From: an uncultured archaeon
Lineage (GTDB): Archaea > Halobacteriota > Halobacteria > Halobacteriales > Haloferacaceae
Length of the DNA stretch: 35,787 bases
Direction of reading: 5' to 3'
NCBI GenBank assembly: GCA_937138675.1
Contig: CAKZPG010000021.1
Coordinates: 1-35,787, forward strand
Shown here one piece after another: positions 8,148-16,241 of this stretch (positions are counted from its first letter, which is position 1; the number at the start of each line of letters is the position of its first letter). A program made the position numbers and the translations under genes. The notes beneath the pieces were generated by a model. The model ran no database searches, was not told the DNA's origin, and saw only the letters and a list, made by a program, of their open reading frames with translations.

Positions 8148-9287
8148 ATGGATCCGCGCGACCCGTCGGCCGACGATCCGCCTATAGGGCGGCTTCGCTC
8201 GCTGGTCCACCTTCGCGCGACCGAACGGAACGGCGACGAGGTGCGCTTCCACGGCGATCCGCTGGTTTCGCGCTCGGTACTTGACTCGGAGCTCTCACCT
8301 TCCTTCCACGACGCAGGCTACGAGGTTCGCGTCGTTGACGGCCGGAGCGTTGGCGAGGTGACCGTTGTCGCCGAGCCGATGGGGCCAGGTATCGACGGTA
8401 TCCCGTGGCTGAATCTTGTCCTCGCGCTCGCAACCGTCTGCTCAACGCTGTTTGTCGGCGCCGTGGCGTGGTACTACATCCCGGTCGAGACCGTCCGCGA
8501 GAACCCACTCGTCGCGCTTCGGGCGTGGCCGTTCACCGCCGCAGTGCTCGGCGTTCTCGCCACCCATGAACTCGGTCACTATCTCGTCGGACGGTACCAC
8601 GGCGTCAATGTCTCGCTTCCGTACCTCCTCCCGTTCGTCGTTCCGTTCGGGACGCTCGGCGCCGTCATCCGGATGCGCGGGCGGATGCCCGACCGGAAAG
8701 CGCTGTTCGACATCGGCGTTGCCGGCCCGCTCGCTGGGCTGGCCGCCACTGTTGTCGTCACCGCTGTTGGCCTCTGGATCGACCCGATGCGGATCCCGCC
8801 GCGCGTACTCGCGGCGGGCGGCGACGTCATTGTCTTCAACAGCCCGCCGCTCTTGCGGCTCATCGGCACTGTCCTTGGCCGTCCGACGAGCTATGCCGAC
8901 CCCGGGCTGATGATCCACCCTATTATTATCGGCGGGTGGGTGGGAATGTTCTTCACGCTGCTCAATCTCTTGCCCGTCGGCCAGCTAGACGGCGGGCACA
9001 TCCTCCGGGCGATGATCGGCCGCCGGCAGGAGACCGTCGCCGCCATCGTCCCGGGCGTACTGTTCGCGCTCGCGGCCTACCTCTTTTTCATCCGAGGCCT
9101 TGGACTGAACGAATCGGTCGGGCTTTGGGCCTTTTGGGGCTTTCTCGTGACGCTTGTCGCGTACAACGGCCCCGCCCACCCGCGCGACGAGACGCCGCTC
9201 GAGTGGTCCCGTATCGCCGTTGGGCTGCTCACCTTCGCGGTTGGGACGCTCTGTTTCGTTGCGGTCCCGATCGAACTACTCGGCTGA
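8148..9287 (+). CDS. M50-family site-2-type metalloprotease
   Basis: 379 aa, TM segments, THELGHYLVGRYHGV, LLPVGQLDGGHILRA. Confidence 0.92.
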   Translation: MDPRDPSADDPPIGRLRSLVHLRATERNGDEVRFHGDPLVSRSVLDSELSPSFHDAGYEVRVVDGRSVGEVTVVAEPMGPGIDGIPWLNLVLALATVCSTLFVGAVAWYYIPVETVRENPLVALRAWPFTAAVLGVLATHELGHYLVGRYHGVNVSLPYLLPFVVPFGTLGAVIRMRGRMPDRKALFDIGVAGPLAGLAATVVVTAVGLWIDPMRIPPRVLAAGGDVIVFNSPPLLRLIGTVLGRPTSYADPGLMIHPIIIGGWVGMFFTLLNLLPVGQLDGGHILRAMIGRRQETVAAIVPGVLFALAAYLFFIRGLGLNESVGLWAFWGFLVTLVAYNGPAHPRDETPLEWSRIAVGLLTFAVGTLCFVAVPIELLG

Positions 9288-10160
9288 GTGAGTAAACCCG
9301 CGGTCGGCCAGTGGGTCGCCGTCTGCGGTGACACCGTCCGCAGCCTCCCGTACTTCGCCGAACACCGACAGTGGGACCGAGAGCGCACGACTTGCGGGTG
9401 CCACACGGTCGGCGGGAAGCGTGAGGAGGAGTTCGAAGTCCTCGCCGACGAACGCGGCCAGTTCCCGCCGGTCGGCTGCATCACGCGCAACGTCGTCGGC
9501 GGCGGCCGCGACGGGGATGTCGCCCCACGCAATGTCGACCCCGACCCCGCTCGCCTCGGCGAGCTGGTGGAGCGAGCGGGCGAGACCGTCCGAGACATCC
9601 ATCATCGCCGTCGCATCGTCGGCGAGGGCGACGCCCGCGGCCACCCGGGGGGTGAATCTGAAGAGGTCGTTCCCGCGCTCGGTATCGCCGGCCTCGAACT
9701 GACGGAGCGCCGCCGCGGTGCGCCCGAGCGCCCCAGTGACGCAGATGGCCTCGTCGGGGTGGGCATCGGACCGATAGACGGGGTCGTCGACCCGGCCGAA
9801 CGCCGTCGTCGCGACGGTGAACTCGTCGTGGTTGTCCAAGTCGCCGCCGACGTACTCGGCACCGACGGCGGCACAGACGTCCGTGGCGCCGTCGACAAAC
9901 GCGAGGAGGTCCTCACCGTCGAACGCGGGTGCGCCGTAGGCGGCGACGGCCCCCTGGGCGCGAGCGCCCATTGCTGCCACGTCCGAGAGCGATGCGCCGA
10001 CTGCCCGCCAGCCGGCGGTGTATGGGGTCGTCCCGTCCGGAAAGTCCGTCCGCTCGTGGAGCATGTCGGTCGTGATGGCGAGGTCGTCGACGATGGCGGC
10101 GTCGTCGCCGGCGGCCGGCAGGCGCTCTGAAAGGAGGCGGAGGGCCGCGCGTTCGTCCAT
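9276..10160 (-). CDS. thiL: Thiamine-monophosphate kinase
   Basis: MDERAALRLLSERLPAAGDDAAIVDD...FPDGTTPYTAGWRAVGASLSDVAAMGARAQG...GGDLDNHDE...MMDVSDGLARSLHQLAEASGVGVDI. Confidence 0.95.
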   Translation of the reverse strand: MDERAALRLLSERLPAAGDDAAIVDDLAITTDMLHERTDFPDGTTPYTAGWRAVGASLSDVAAMGARAQGAVAAYGAPAFDGEDLLAFVDGATDVCAAVGAEYVGGDLDNHDEFTVATTAFGRVDDPVYRSDAHPDEAICVTGALGRTAAALRQFEAGDTERGNDLFRFTPRVAAGVALADDATAMMDVSDGLARSLHQLAEASGVGVDIAWGDIPVAAAADDVARDAADRRELAAFVGEDFELLLTLPADRVAPASRALSVPLSVFGEVREAADGVTADGDPLADRGFTHSAE

Positions 10161-10244
10161 GTCCGGCCGGCGACCGCGGGCAACAAAACGGTTGTGGGCT
10201 GGCGACTCCGGAGGGTTCAAGCCACTCTCGACTGACCAGAGGGC

Positions 10245-11291
10245 ATGGCTGGCGGGAAGACGCGAGCGACCATTCTTGCCTTCGCCGCCGCTGTTGCAGT
10301 GTTCGCGGTACTCTTCGCCGTCACCGGCGTCAACGAAGTGCTTACCTTTGTCGTGGGCGCGGACCCGAAGATCGTTGCTCTCATCGTCGCGACGACGGTG
10401 TTGTGGCTTGTCGCGTGGGGTGGCGCGCTTCGCGTGGTCCTCGGTGTTCTCGGCGTCAACGTCTCCATGCTCACCTCGTTTTTCATCTTTTCGGGGGCGA
10501 TGTTCTCGAACAACGTTACGCCGTTCGGGCAGGCGGGCGGCGAACCCGTCACCGCCTTGCTCATCTCCCGGGTCGTCGATACGGAGTACGAGACGGGACT
10601 AGCAGCCATCGCCAGCGTCGATACAATAAATTTCGTCCCCTCAATCACGCTTGCCCTGTTCGGTGTCGCCTACTTCGCGACGGAAGTGACCCTCGGGACG
10701 AACGGGAACGTCGCGCTCGCAGCGATCGTCGTCGTGACGCTTGCACTGGGGGTTCCGGGCGTGGTCTATCTCGGGTGGACCCGGCGCTATGACCTGGAGG
10801 ACCGCGCGGTCGGCGTCCTTGTCCCGATGGCCCGTCGGGTCGCAAATCGAGTTCCGCGTGTCCCCGTCCCAACGAAAGCGGGCGTCGAGACCCGCATCAA
10901 CGGCTTCTTTCGGGCGATAGAGCGAGTCGCTGCCGATCGAGAGTCGCTTATCCTTGCGCTCGCACTCTCTGCGGCTGGATGGGGATTCCAGATGCTCGGG
11001 CTCTGGCTTGCCTTTCGCGCCATCGGAGCGCCTATTCCGCTCTCGGTTGCGATGGTCGTTGTCCCTATCGGCGCTATCGCGGGCGTGACACCCCTGCCGG
11101 GCGGTGTGGGCGGTATCGAGAGCGTCCTTGTGGTCCTCCTCGTCGCCGCACCACTGGCGAATGTCAGCCAGGAGGTGGCGCTCGCCGGCGTCGTCGTCTT
11201 CCGTGCCGCCGTCTACTGGGTCCCGGTCGCCATCGGCGGCACCGTAACGGCAGTTGTCGGCGTTCGCTCGGGCGCGCTTGACCCATTGTGA
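10245..11291 (+). CDS. Lysylphosphatidylglycerol synthase TM region / UPF0104 family membrane protein (flippase-like)
   Basis: 348 aa, multiple TM helices, FSNNVTPFGQAGGEPVTALLISR and TPLPGGVGGIE motifs. Confidence 0.85.
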   Translation: MAGGKTRATILAFAAAVAVFAVLFAVTGVNEVLTFVVGADPKIVALIVATTVLWLVAWGGALRVVLGVLGVNVSMLTSFFIFSGAMFSNNVTPFGQAGGEPVTALLISRVVDTEYETGLAAIASVDTINFVPSITLALFGVAYFATEVTLGTNGNVALAAIVVVTLALGVPGVVYLGWTRRYDLEDRAVGVLVPMARRVANRVPRVPVPTKAGVETRINGFFRAIERVAADRESLILALALSAAGWGFQMLGLWLAFRAIGAPIPLSVAMVVVPIGAIAGVTPLPGGVGGIESVLVVLLVAAPLANVSQEVALAGVVVFRAAVYWVPVAIGGTVTAVVGVRSGALDPL

Positions 11292-11354
11292 TACGAACCG
11301 CACGCTCGCCCTAATTACGACGGATTTAACCTCGGGTCGGCGATATACGAGGGT

Positions 11355-11810
11355 ATGGCAACCCTCTACGATGTTCCGGTCGACGCGCTCATTGAGTCCG
11401 TCGCCGACCGGATTACGGACGACCTCGAAGAACCGGACTGGATCCGGTTCGCAAAGACCGGCGAGAGCCGCGAACTCCCGCCCCAGCAGGAGGACTTCTG
11501 GCAGACTCGTGCGGCCTCGCTGCTGCGAAAGGTCGCTGTCGACGGTCCCGTCGGCGTCGACCGGCTCTCGACGGAGTACGGCGGCCGCAAGCGGGGGTCG
11601 ACCCGATATGTCGTCTCCAACGATTCCTCCGTGGCAGGCAGTAAGAAGATCGTTCGCGTCTGTCTTCAGCAACTTGAGGAGGCCGACTACGTCGAAACCG
11701 CCGAGGGCGAGGGTCGCCGGATCACCGGTGAGGGCCGCCGTCTGCTCGACAACGTCGCCGACGACGTGCTCGAGGACCTCGACCGTCCTGACCTCGAGCG
11801 CTACGCGTAG
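11355..11810 (+). CDS. rps19e: 30S ribosomal protein S19e
   Basis: MATLYDVPVDALIESVADRI...PDWIRFAKTGESRELPPQQEDFWQTRAASLLRKVAVDGPVGVDRLSTEYGGRKRGSTR. Confidence 0.95.
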   Translation: MATLYDVPVDALIESVADRITDDLEEPDWIRFAKTGESRELPPQQEDFWQTRAASLLRKVAVDGPVGVDRLSTEYGGRKRGSTRYVVSNDSSVAGSKKIVRVCLQQLEEADYVETAEGEGRRITGEGRRLLDNVADDVLEDLDRPDLERYA

Positions 11811-11864
11811 GTCGGCGGCTTTCGCGCCGAAATCGTTTTGACTCTCACGCGGAGATTCGTATCT

Positions 11865-12224
11865 ATGAGCGGAAGCCCCGACGACGAGCGACTTGAAGAA
11901 CTCCGAGAAGAGAAAATAGAGCAGCTCCGCGAACAACAGCAGGGCGGCGGGAACGACACCGACGCCGCCGCACAGGAGGCCGCGGCGGAGCAGGCCGAGG
12001 CCCAGAAGGAAGCACTCCTAAAACAGTATCTCACGGACGGCGCGCGAAAGCGGCTGAACGCGGTCCAGATGTCGAAACCGCAGTTCGCCCAACAGGTCGA
12101 ACAGCAACTGGTCGCGCTCGCTCAGAGCGGCCGGATACAGGACCGTATCGACGAGGACCAGATGGCCGACCTGCTCCGCGAACTGAAGCCAGATGACACC
12201 GGATTCAATATCCGCCGGCGGTAG
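11865..12224 (+). CDS. DNA-binding protein, PDCD5 (TFAR19) family
   Basis: [19 protein letters not shown]...[56 protein letters not shown]. Confidence 0.93.
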   Translation: MSGSPDDERLEELREEKIEQLREQQQGGGNDTDAAAQEAAAEQAEAQKEALLKQYLTDGARKRLNAVQMSKPQFAQQVEQQLVALAQSGRIQDRIDEDQMADLLRELKPDDTGFNIRRR

Positions 12225-12230
12225 GCAGCG

Positions 12231-12830
12231 GTGGACCTCGCACTCTGTTACAGTGGTGGGAAGGACTCGACGCTCGCAGCCCTGCTACTCGACCGGTTCT
12301 ACGACGTCACGCTCGTTACCGCGCACTTCGGTCTGACCGGGGACTGGCAGCACGCCCGGGCGGCGGCGGCGACGCTTTCGTACCCGTTCGACACCATCGA
12401 GATGGACCGCGAGGTTGCCGTGAAGGCCGTCGAGCGTATCCACGAGGACGGCTACCCTCGAAACGGCATCCAGCTGGTCCATGAACACACTCTGGAGACG
12501 CTCGCGGAGACCGACGTCGACGCGGTGGCCGACGGTACACGCCGTGACGATAGGGTACCGAGCGTCTCACGCGCACAGGCCCAGAGCCTCGAGGACCGAC
12601 ACGGGATTGACTATCTCGCGCCGCTCTCGGGGCTCGGCCGCGGGGCGGTCGACCGCCTCGTCAAACGGTATCTTGACGTTCACGAGGGGCCCAGCGAGAC
12701 GGTGGCGAAGGCAGACTACGAGTCTGAACTCCGGGCGTTGATGCGCGACGAGTACGACAGCGATGCGGTGCACTCTGCCTTCCCGGACCACGTTCAAACG
12801 GCGGTTTTGGGGCTCCGCGACGGAGAGTGA
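12231..12830 (+). CDS. PP-loop (N-type ATP pyrophosphatase) family protein
   Basis: GTG start 6 nt after the PDCD5 gene; N-terminal LALCYSGGKDSTLAALLL PP-loop. Confidence 0.85.
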   Translation: MDLALCYSGGKDSTLAALLLDRFYDVTLVTAHFGLTGDWQHARAAAATLSYPFDTIEMDREVAVKAVERIHEDGYPRNGIQLVHEHTLETLAETDVDAVADGTRRDDRVPSVSRAQAQSLEDRHGIDYLAPLSGLGRGAVDRLVKRYLDVHEGPSETVAKADYESELRALMRDEYDSDAVHSAFPDHVQTAVLGLRDGE

Positions 12831-12885
12831 CGGTCCCACGGGATCGCAGTCTTCCCGAGGCGTGATGGTTCTGTCCGCACCGCAG

Positions 12886-12908
12886 GTTCGCGACCAGTGG
12901 TCGCGAAC
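12886..12908. promoter_or_regulatory. 23-bp near-perfect palindrome upstream of hisS
   Basis: GTTCGCGACCA-G-TGGTCGCGAAC, 11-bp perfect arms around a single base; ends 36 nt before the hisS ATG. Confidence 0.6.
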
Positions 12909-12944
12909 GGTCAGCTTCAAGCGCGTCGTGCCCGACCCGTTGGT

Positions 12945-14249
12945 ATGAGACACGAGGGTTTGAAGGGATTTCGCGACTTCTACCCCCCCGAGATGGCCGC
13001 CCGTCGGGCGGTGGTCGACAGCGTCGAGTCGACCGCACGGCGGTACGGCTTCCGTGAGATAGCTACGCCCGCAATCGAGCGCCAGCGCCTCTACACTGAG
13101 AAGAGTGGCGACGAGATAGTCGAGGAACTGTACGCCTTCACCGACAAGGGTGGACGCGACGTCGCACTCACCCCCGAACTCACACCGACCGTGGCGCGGA
13201 TGGTCGTCGAGAAGGGACAGGAGTTCTCGAAGCCGATCAAGTGGGTCTCGACCCAACCGTTCTGGCGGTACGAGCAGGTCCAGCAGGGGCGGTTCAGAGA
13301 GTTTTACCAGACGAACGTCGACGTGTTCGGCTCTGCTGACCCCACTGCCGACGCCGAGATCATCGCCTTTGCCGCCGACGCCCTCACCGATCTCGGGCTC
13401 TCCGCCGACGATTTTGAACTCCGGGTCTCGCACCGCGACATTCTCGGCGGACTGCTGGACGCCTTCGATACCGACGTCGACCGAGAGGCGGCTATCCGGG
13501 CCGTAGACAAGTCCGCGAAAGTCGAGACAGCCGAGTACCACGCCCTGCTTGCAGACGCCGGCCTCTCGCCTGCGCAGGTTGACCAGTTCGACGAGCTGCT
13601 GGCGACAGGCGAACTCGACGAACTGGTCGCGTTCGGCGGCACGGACGTCGAGGCGGCGGTCGAAAACCTCCGCGCGGTTCTCGCGGCCGCCGACGACCTC
13701 GGTGTCAATAAGTATCTCGACCTCTCCTTGCGGACCGCACGCGGCCTTGACTACTACACCGGCGTCGTCTTCGAGTGCTTCGACGCGACCGGTGAGGTCG
13801 GGCGCGCGGTGTTCGGTGGCGGGCGCTACGACGACCTGATCGAGTCCTTCGGCGGACCGCCGACCCCTGCTGTCGGTGTCGCGCCGGGCGTGATGAACTC
13901 CACGCTCCCTCTCCTGCTCCAGCGCGCGGGCGTCTTCCCCACGGAAGCGATCTCGACCGACTACTACGTTCTCCAGGTGGGCGACACTCGCCCGACTGCG
14001 GCGCGGGTCGCCCGTGACCTGCGTGCCAGGGGGCACGTCGTCGAAACAGATCTTGCGGGGCGTGGGTTCGGAGCACAGCTATCCTACGCGGATTCGATCA
14101 ACACCGAGACGGTCGTTGTCGTTGGGGAGCAGGATCTGGCGAACGACGAGGTGACAGTAAAAGAGATGTCGAGCGGCGACCAGACGACCGCGCCAGTTGA
14201 CGCGTTCCCTGGCGACCACGAGCGGCCGACGTACGAGGACTTCGCGTAG
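12945..14249 (+). CDS. hisS: Histidyl-tRNA synthetase
   Basis: LKGFRDFYPPEMAARRAV, motif 2 QPFWRYEQVQQGRFREFYQTNVDVFG, HisA ARGLDYYTGVVFE, GGGRYDDLIESFGG. Confidence 0.96.
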   Translation: MRHEGLKGFRDFYPPEMAARRAVVDSVESTARRYGFREIATPAIERQRLYTEKSGDEIVEELYAFTDKGGRDVALTPELTPTVARMVVEKGQEFSKPIKWVSTQPFWRYEQVQQGRFREFYQTNVDVFGSADPTADAEIIAFAADALTDLGLSADDFELRVSHRDILGGLLDAFDTDVDREAAIRAVDKSAKVETAEYHALLADAGLSPAQVDQFDELLATGELDELVAFGGTDVEAAVENLRAVLAAADDLGVNKYLDLSLRTARGLDYYTGVVFECFDATGEVGRAVFGGGRYDDLIESFGGPPTPAVGVAPGVMNSTLPLLLQRAGVFPTEAISTDYYVLQVGDTRPTAARVARDLRARGHVVETDLAGRGFGAQLSYADSINTETVVVVGEQDLANDEVTVKEMSSGDQTTAPVDAFPGDHERPTYEDFA

Positions 14250-14309
14250 GGGTGGCCGACTACGGCGAGTTCGCGCACGGCTTTTCTCTCTCCCGCTCCA
14301 CTCAGTATC

Positions 14310-15116
14310 GTGCGCGCCTTCCGCCTCGCCTACGACGGGCGTCCGTTCTACGGCTACCAGCGACAGCCGCGGGTCCCGACGGTGGAGGGGGCGTTGCTTG
14401 ACGCTCTCACGGACCTGGACGTTGTCGACGACCCGACTGTGGTCCCCGAACGCTACGCTGCTGCCGGACGGACGGACGCGGGTGTCTCCGCGAGCGCCCA
14501 GACCGTCGCGTTCGTGGCTCCGGAGTGGCTGACACCGGCGGCGCTCTCCAGTGCGCTCCCGGCCACAGTACGGGCGTGGGCGCACGCTGACGTTCCGCCT
14601 GAGTTTCACGCAACCCACAATGCGACCAGCCGGGCATACGTCTACCATCTCCACGCACCGGCGGCGCAGACGGACGACACGGCGGCCCACGAGGTGGCCT
14701 CGCGGCTCGACGGCCGACACGACTTTCACAACCTGACCCCGGACGAGACGGGAACTGAACGCGACCTCTCACTCGCGGTTAGCCGAGACGGCGACTTTCT
14801 CACGCTCTCTGCCGCGGCCGACGGGTTCGCGCGCCATTTAGTACGCCGGCTAGCGAGCGTCATCGCCGTCGCGGGACAGGGCGAGGCGGACACGGCGTGG
14901 CTCGACCGCCTACTCGGGCCCGACCCGGTCGACGGCCCGGACGGCGTCAGGCCAGCGCCGCCGGAGCCGCTGGTGCTGACTGACGTCCGCTACGAGGACG
15001 TCTCCTTCATCATCGACGAAGCGGCGGCCGCGAACGCCCGCAAGGCCCTCGGCGCGCGTCGAGTCGCGGCCAGCCGGGCGGACCGGGCGCTCAAATCGGT
15101 TCTCAATGGGGTGTGA
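14310..15116 (+). CDS. truA: tRNA pseudouridine(38-40) synthase TruA
   Basis: MRAFRLAYDGRPFYGYQRQPRVPTVEGALLDAL, AAAGRTDAGVSASAQTVAF; GTG start. Confidence 0.95.
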   Translation: MRAFRLAYDGRPFYGYQRQPRVPTVEGALLDALTDLDVVDDPTVVPERYAAAGRTDAGVSASAQTVAFVAPEWLTPAALSSALPATVRAWAHADVPPEFHATHNATSRAYVYHLHAPAAQTDDTAAHEVASRLDGRHDFHNLTPDETGTERDLSLAVSRDGDFLTLSAAADGFARHLVRRLASVIAVAGQGEADTAWLDRLLGPDPVDGPDGVRPAPPEPLVLTDVRYEDVSFIIDEAAAANARKALGARRVAASRADRALKSVLNGV

Positions 15117-15144
15117 TTATACTCGTCCACGCGTACCGACAGCC

Positions 15145-15795
15145 GTGTACGAGGCGGTCGTCTTCGACTTCGATGGTGTGTTGGCCCACCCGACCTTAGG
15201 GTCAGTCCTCGACGCTGCGGCGCGCAAGGCACTCCAGGCGGTGGGCGTCGAGCCCACCCCGCGGGCGGTGTCGCACGCTCGCAGCTCCGACCTCGGGAGG
15301 GTCCGGCTCCTCTGTGCGGCCCACGGCCTCGACCCAGCGCGGTTCATGACCGCCCGCGACGAGTGTACGAGCGCGGAGCAGGCCCGGGCGATAGCGGACG
15401 GCCGCAAGCCGACCTACGACGATCTTGACGCACTCGGGGCGCTCAACGATCAAGGCGTGGCGACGGCTATCGTGAGCAATAATCAGCAGGCGACGATCGA
15501 CCGCTTTCTCGACCTCGTCGACCTCGGGGCCGACCTGTCGGTCGCGTACGGCCGCGAGCCCTCGCTCGACGGCCTACGCCGGAAGAAGCCGCGGCCGTAC
15601 TACCTTCGACGCGCGCTCGCGGACCTCGGGGTCGGCGCGGGCGAGACGCTGTACGTCGGCGACCAGACAAAAGACCTGTTGGCGGCGCGGGCCGCCGGGG
15701 CGGATGCAGCATTTGTCCGCCGATCCCACCGTGAGGGCTACCGTGTCGGGGCCAGGCCCGACTACGAGGTCCGGACGCTCCACAACCTCCCGTGA
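15145..15795 (+). CDS. HAD-superfamily hydrolase
   Basis: AVVFDFDGVLAHP motif I, AIVSNN motif II, YVGDQTKDLLAARAAGADAAFV motif IV; GTG start likely, longer ORF from 15106. Confidence 0.88.
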   Translation: MYEAVVFDFDGVLAHPTLGSVLDAAARKALQAVGVEPTPRAVSHARSSDLGRVRLLCAAHGLDPARFMTARDECTSAEQARAIADGRKPTYDDLDALGALNDQGVATAIVSNNQQATIDRFLDLVDLGADLSVAYGREPSLDGLRRKKPRPYYLRRALADLGVGAGETLYVGDQTKDLLAARAAGADAAFVRRSHREGYRVGARPDYEVRTLHNLP

Positions 15796-15798
15796 ACC

Positions 15799-15821
15799 GC
15801 CTCGGGGCTGAGCCCCGAGGC
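15799..15821. repeat. Perfect 10-bp stem hairpin GCCTCGGGGC-TGA-GCCCCGAGGC
   Basis: Read directly; starts 3 nt after the HAD stop. Reminiscent of IS200/IS605 terminal hairpins; could also be a terminator. Confidence 0.85.
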
Positions 15822-15881
15822 ACTCGCCTTGGCTTCTCTGTAGACCGGAGGAACTACCCGCCGCCCGACCGCTGTTGAGGT

Positions 15882-16217
15882 GTGATTCACACCGAGACGT
15901 GCGTTGAGGCGGCCGTACGGATGGCCGCTGGGCTGCTTGCGATCGGTCTTGGCCACCTTGGCGGGGTGTTCGTCGGGAGTCTGTTCCCCGGGGTCGGGGG
16001 GATCTTCTACGCCATCTCGATCCTGCCGTTCGGCGTCGCTGGCCTATACGCCGTCGCGACCGGGCTCTGGGTCGTGGTGGAGGGTGCGACGGGTCAGTCG
16101 CTGGAGCGACACGCGGCGAGCATGGCGGCTGCGCGCGCGACTGCAGCGTCGGGCCCCGGCGACGACGAAGCTGGCGACGACGAAGCTGGCGACCAACGGC
16201 CCGACGACAGCTCTTAG
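15882..16217 (+). CDS. Small membrane protein, hypothetical
   Basis: Two hydrophobic helices (AAGLLAIGLGHLGGVFVGSLF; FYAISILPFGVAGLYAVATGLWVVV) and an acidic tail; GTG start at 15882 or ATG at 15921. Confidence 0.65.
   Translation: MIHTETCVEAAVRMAAGLLAIGLGHLGGVFVGSLFPGVGGIFYAISILPFGVAGLYAVATGLWVVVEGATGQSLERHAASMAAARATAASGPGDDEAGDDEAGDQRPDDSS
16158..16193 (+). repeat. 15-bp tandem repeat GGCGACGACGAAGCT (two copies plus partial)
   Basis: Encodes GDDEA GDDEA GD at the C-terminus of the small membrane protein. Confidence 0.85.
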
Positions 16218-16241
16218 CCTCCAGCCCCACAAACCCGAACT

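Noticed and set aside
10641-11936. 431-aa minus ORF opposite the UPF0104 and rps19e genes
   Set aside because: Overlaps two clear genes; low-complexity composition with no family motifs.
12567-14036. Long antisense ORF (489 aa) opposite hisS
   Set aside because: GC-rich haloarchaeal DNA yields long open antisense frames; no recognisable domain, and hisS on the other strand is unambiguous.
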